From: Burkholderia sp. S171
GTDB lineage: Bacteria > Pseudomonadota > Gammaproteobacteria > Burkholderiales > Burkholderiaceae
Length of the DNA stretch: 64,000 nucleotides
NCBI RefSeq assembly: GCF_009766085.1
Contig: NZ_LMUF01000048.1
Coordinates: 210,246 to 274,245, forward strand
Reading direction: 5' to 3'
This document shows, one piece after another, positions 61,092-64,000 of this stretch. The notes beneath the pieces are model-generated. The model had not been told where the DNA came from and ran no database searches. It worked only from the letters and a program-made list of their open reading frames with translations. A program made the position numbers and the translations under genes. Positions within the stretch are counted from its first letter, which is position 1. Every line of letters begins with the position of its first letter.

Positions 61092-61293
61092 TTAGAACAG
61101 CGCGCGCGGGGTCATATCGACGATGCCAGCCAGCTTCTTTTCGCTTACTTCGACTTTGCCCAGCACCCGCAGTCCTTACACGATGCATAGCAAGAAAGTG
61201 CCGACGGCGTTTTCATCGAGATCGGCATTGAAGTCTCCCGCTTGCTGGCCGCGAATTACGGCAGCAGTCAGTTGGGATGTCGTCGAAAACGGC
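61092..61293 (-). pseudogene. TetR-family regulator, C-terminal fragment
   Basis: The minus strand reads TAAVIRGQQAGDFNADLDEN, then AVGTFLLCIV, an in-frame stop, GLRVLGKVEVSEKKLAGIVD and MTPRALF. This is the C-terminal ligand-domain end of TetR/AcrR regulators (typical: FLLAVLNGLRVLG). The HTH half is absent and an internal stop is present. It abuts the stop of the LysR gene and lies 32 bp before the EamA gene. Confidence 0.8.
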
Positions 61294-62160
61294 TCACCGT
61301 GGCAGAACTGCACAAACAGACCCGGCGAATTGCACGGTGACGGTTTGCTCATTTCTCGTATGCCGTTGGACGAGGCCGATTTCACGCGTGAAGGTCTCAT
61401 CACCCAGAGACAACGCGCATACGGTGTCCGGCATGTGCAGCGCGGACGATTGCGGGATGAGCGCAACGCCCACCCTGTGCGCCACGAGCCCGACAATTCC
61501 CTGCAATTCATCCAGCTCGACGACGTCCTGCACCGTCACGCGAATCCTTCTGAGAAAGCGGTCGACGAGGCGGCCTCCAAATGAGCTCCGGTCGTATCGA
61601 ATAAAGGGCTCTGACTTGAGCAGTGCACGCCACGGCTGGTCCGCAAGCTCGCGCGGGACCAGCAACACGAAGGGTTCAGTGAGCAGCGTTCGCCAGTGCA
61701 ACTCGGCCGGCAATGCAAAAGGCGGTTTAATGAGCACCGCGACGTCGATCTCGCCAGAATCGACTTGTGCCAGCAGATTGAGCGACACGCCAGGGACCAC
61801 GCGGATTCGCCATCCGGGCGACGTCTGCCGGAACAGTTCAATGGCGCTCACCAGAAACGAAGCCTGCGCCGAAGCAATAGCCCCCACTCGCAGCAGGCCC
61901 GACTGTTCCGCCGTGCCGCCACGCGCCGCCAGGCGCGCGTAAACCGACAATAATTCTTCGGCTGAATCGACCGTCTGCTTGCCTGCGGCGTTGAGCGTGG
62001 CCGAGCGCCCGGTCCGGTCGAATAGCGGGAAACCCAAGTCGTCCTCAAGCCGCTGGATCTGTGCGCTGACAGCCGATTGCGTCAGTCCGATATGCGCCCC
62101 GGCACTCGCGAACGTCCCGAAACGCACCACCGCCAGAAAGGTTTTCAGCTCTCGCATCAT
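61294..62160 (-). CDS. LysR-family transcriptional regulator
   Basis: A 288-residue LTTR from ATG 62160 (a GTG at 62181 would give 295). HTH: FGTFASAGAHIGLTQSAVSA, then QRLEDDLGFPLFDRTGRSAT. Ligand domain: LLRVGAIASAQASFLVSAIE and IVGLVAHRVGVALIPQSSA. It is divergent from the VOC gene at 62375 and could regulate that gene, the EamA carrier or both. Confidence 0.9.
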   Translation of the reverse strand: MMRELKTFLAVVRFGTFASAGAHIGLTQSAVSAQIQRLEDDLGFPLFDRTGRSATLNAAGKQTVDSAEELLSVYARLAARGGTAEQSGLLRVGAIASAQASFLVSAIELFRQTSPGWRIRVVPGVSLNLLAQVDSGEIDVAVLIKPPFALPAELHWRTLLTEPFVLLVPRELADQPWRALLKSEPFIRYDRSSFGGRLVDRFLRRIRVTVQDVVELDELQGIVGLVAHRVGVALIPQSSALHMPDTVCALSLGDETFTREIGLVQRHTRNEQTVTVQFAGSVCAVLPR

Positions 62161-62374
62161 GATTTTATCGATCAGATTCACAGGTTTTATTGATCGATTT
62201 TATTGATGCTGAGATAAAAAAACTATCGTTATTCAACTATTCTCGTTGCCCCTAAACTCTCTTCCCATGGCGTGACATCCACTTTTCACCCACCATGACG
62301 ACGGTGCGGACAGACCATGTCCGCGTCGTCGAATACATATGCATACGTACACTCAACCGATATCCGAGCCTGCC

Positions 62375-62809
62375 ATGAGCGACACTCCTGCTGCCATTTC
62401 CCCGTTTCATCTCGCCTTTCCGGTCCATGACATCGCGGCCGCCCGTGCGTTTTATGGCGACCTGCTCGGCTGTCCGGAAGGCCGCAGCTCACCCGACTGG
62501 GTGGATTTCAATTTCTACGGGCACCAGATCGTGGCCCATCTTGCGCCGGACGAAATCGGTCATCGGAAGACGAGCGAGGTAGATGGCGATGCAGTCCCGG
62601 TCCGGCACTTCGGCGTCGTGTTGCCGATGGATCAGTGGCAATCGACATCGGACAAACTCACGTCAGCAGGGGTGGAGTTCATCATCGAGCCGCATGTGCG
62701 CTTCAAGGGTGAAGTGGGTGAGCAGGCGACGATGTTCTTCCTGGACCCATCGGGCAATGCGCTTGAGATCAAGGCGTTTGCGAATATCACTGCGCTGTTT
62801 GCGAAGTAA
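62375..62809 (+). CDS. VOC-family protein (glyoxalase/bleomycin-resistance fold)
   Basis: A 144-residue protein of the vicinal-oxygen-chelate fold. The first half begins [20 protein letters not shown] with the first metal His, followed by HQIVAHLAP. The second half ends [15 protein letters not shown] with the metal Glu. The small size fits glyoxalase-I-like or dioxygenase-like proteins. It is divergent from the LysR gene at 62160. Confidence 0.88.
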   Translation: MSDTPAAISPFHLAFPVHDIAAARAFYGDLLGCPEGRSSPDWVDFNFYGHQIVAHLAPDEIGHRKTSEVDGDAVPVRHFGVVLPMDQWQSTSDKLTSAGVEFIIEPHVRFKGEVGEQATMFFLDPSGNALEIKAFANITALFAK

Positions 62810-62907
62810 CTTCGGCAGCTATTTCCGCACGCAGCAAACCCATGCACTGAACGCCAGCGTCAGCCGGGCAATCCGGATGACGCTGGCGTGGCCGTTCCCA
62901 GTGCGGT

Positions 62908-63711
62908 TTATTGCGGCTCGCAGACCACGCTGAACCTGACCAGCGTAGTGGTTCCGAAGGTGTTGCTCAACGCGACATCGGCAGCGTCGCGGCCTCGCGC
63001 CATCAATACGCGTCCGGTGCGCGGCGCGTTGTTGCGCGGATCGAATGTCTGCCACGTGTTGCCCAGATACACCTCGATCCAGGCGCAGAAATCCATGGGT
63101 GCGTAGGGCGGCGGCAAACCGATGTCGCTGATATACCCCGTGCAGTAACGCGCCGGAATGTTCATCGCGCGGCATAGCGCGACGGCCAGATGCGCAAAGT
63201 CCCGGCACACACCCACGCCATCCCGATACGCCTCGAACGCCGTCTTGGTCGGACGCGCGCAGTTGTAGTCGAACCGTATGTGCCGATGAACATAATCGCA
63301 AATAGCCTGTACCCGTGCGCGTCCGAGCGGCGTGTGGCCGAACATCTGCCAGGCGGCGTCGGACAGCAGGTCGGTCTCGCAATAGCGGCTGCCGAGAAGG
63401 AACTGCATGCACTCGTCGGGCAACTCTTCAACGGCATGCTGATAACCGTTGGGCTCCTGCAACTCCGGATAAGGCGGCACGTCGATTACGCCCTGCGTGG
63501 ACAACGTGAGCCAGCCTTGCGGTGCAACCAGCCGGCTGCACAGGTTGCCGAACGAGTCGTGATACTGCGAGTAGGGTACCGACGGGTTGACCCGCAGGAT
63601 GTCAGGGACAAGGATGTTTTGCGCCCGCGACGCGTGCATGTTCAGCATCAGCAGCATCGGGGTCGGCTGCACGCATTCATAGACCAGTTCGTAACCAACG
63701 CGGAGCTTCAT
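62908..63711 (-). CDS. Transglutaminase-like cysteine peptidase family protein
   Basis: A 267-residue protein. N-terminal beta domain (MKLRVGYELVYECVQPTPML), then the transglutaminase core with catalytic Cys in DGVGVCRDFAHLAVALCRA, catalytic His in YAPMDFCAWIEVYLG (where Cys-Ala replaces the more usual HAW) and Asp in WQTFDPRNN. The usual His is replaced here by Cys-Ala-Trp, so activity is uncertain. AAAGG supports ATG 63711 over an in-frame start at 63816. Confidence 0.85.
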   Translation of the reverse strand: MKLRVGYELVYECVQPTPMLLMLNMHASRAQNILVPDILRVNPSVPYSQYHDSFGNLCSRLVAPQGWLTLSTQGVIDVPPYPELQEPNGYQHAVEELPDECMQFLLGSRYCETDLLSDAAWQMFGHTPLGRARVQAICDYVHRHIRFDYNCARPTKTAFEAYRDGVGVCRDFAHLAVALCRAMNIPARYCTGYISDIGLPPPYAPMDFCAWIEVYLGNTWQTFDPRNNAPRTGRVLMARGRDAADVALSNTFGTTTLVRFSVVCEPQ

Positions 63712-63843
63712 CGGACTGACCTTTCTAGGTTGGGATGCGTAAATGGCCGCGGCCGGGGAGCTACTGGCATCGACCTCGCTTGTTTCACGAAGGACGATGG
63801 TCAAGGCGAAGTTCAAACCATCGAACTCCTGATTAACTTATGA

Positions 63844-64000
63844 TCAACCGGCTGCTGCCGCCGGCTGATCCTGCGGGTCTTGCGTGATCTCTTGCTGGAC
63901 GCCCACACTGACTTCACTCGCGTCGTTCACTTGTTTCTCAGCACTCGCGCTCGCAATCACCTTATGCACGAAACGCAGCTTGGCGACGACTTTCGGCGAG
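63844..64000 (-). CDS. Unknown protein, C-terminal end only
   Basis: A minus-strand open frame of 51 codons enters from the right edge and stops at 63844. The readable end (KVVAKLRFVHKVIASASAEK, then a Gln/Asp/Ala-rich tail) shows a short basic segment and an acidic, disordered tail. No family could be named. Confidence 0.5.
   Translation of the reverse strand, partial: SPKVVAKLRFVHKVIASASAEKQVNDASEVSVGVQQEITQDPQDQPAAAAG

Noticed and set aside
1-64000. Search for tRNA, rRNA, phage integrase and attachment sites
   Set aside because: No conserved cloverleaf, rRNA core, integrase motif or matching attachment repeats were seen by eye; a covariance-model search would be needed to exclude short RNAs.

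Overview
The window looks like an accessory replicon of a Burkholderiales bacterium, most likely Paraburkholderia or Caballeronia. The reasons are the high GC content, four classical 16-stranded Burkholderia-type porins, several DUF4148 small secreted proteins, and a catabolic gene set dense in LysR and two-component regulators. No tRNA, rRNA, CRISPR array, plasmid origin or intact insertion sequence was seen.

Layout. 1-2.65 kb: a minus-strand unit of XRE-cupin regulator, MFS (metabolite:H+ symporter) carrier and a truncated FAD amine/amino-acid oxidase. 2.8-3.0 kb: a decayed IS6-family transposase. 3.1-11 kb: an envelope region with two porins, three DUF4148 proteins, a 53-residue lipoprotein not previously obvious because of its size, a two-component pair and a pseudo-receiver regulator. 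A TTCATGAA motif sits 100-150 bp upstream of most of these genes. 11-18.8 kb: an RND tripartite efflux operon with an orphan response regulator and a LysR regulator. 19.2-23.6 kb: a porin, two small hypotheticals and an isolated nuoM-like gene. 24-27.9 kb: a canonical three-subunit FAD/cytochrome membrane dehydrogenase of the gluconate/glucose type. 27.9-36.2 kb: ABC exporter, PEP-mutase-like lyase, PLP lyase, SDR, AraC regulator and zinc alcohol dehydrogenase.

37-55 kb is the most unusual part. It holds a second dehydrogenase complex (monoheme secreted protein, Tat small subunit, GMC flavoprotein with a cysteine cluster), a deaminase-fold protein with a long unexplained C-terminus, and a 1553-residue single-chain xanthine-dehydrogenase-like molybdoflavoprotein. 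These are followed by a porin, a NitT/TauT-type ABC importer, a flavoprotein, a CoA-transferase, an enoyl-CoA hydratase and a LysR regulator. I infer a complete uptake-and-oxidation pathway for a still unknown, possibly nitrogen-containing, substrate. 56-59 kb: an SDR fossil, a VpsR-like sigma-54 activator and a solo LuxR-type regulator. 60-64 kb: EamA transporter, TetR fossil, LysR, VOC protein, transglutaminase-like protein and a partial unknown gene.

Two cis-element families deserve attention. One is TTCATGAA, found upstream of six transcription units. The other is the dyad TCCTCAGAAwTGAGGA, found twice, once near the LuxR gene. Short tandem repeats with 8-12 bp units recur in the spacers between genes.
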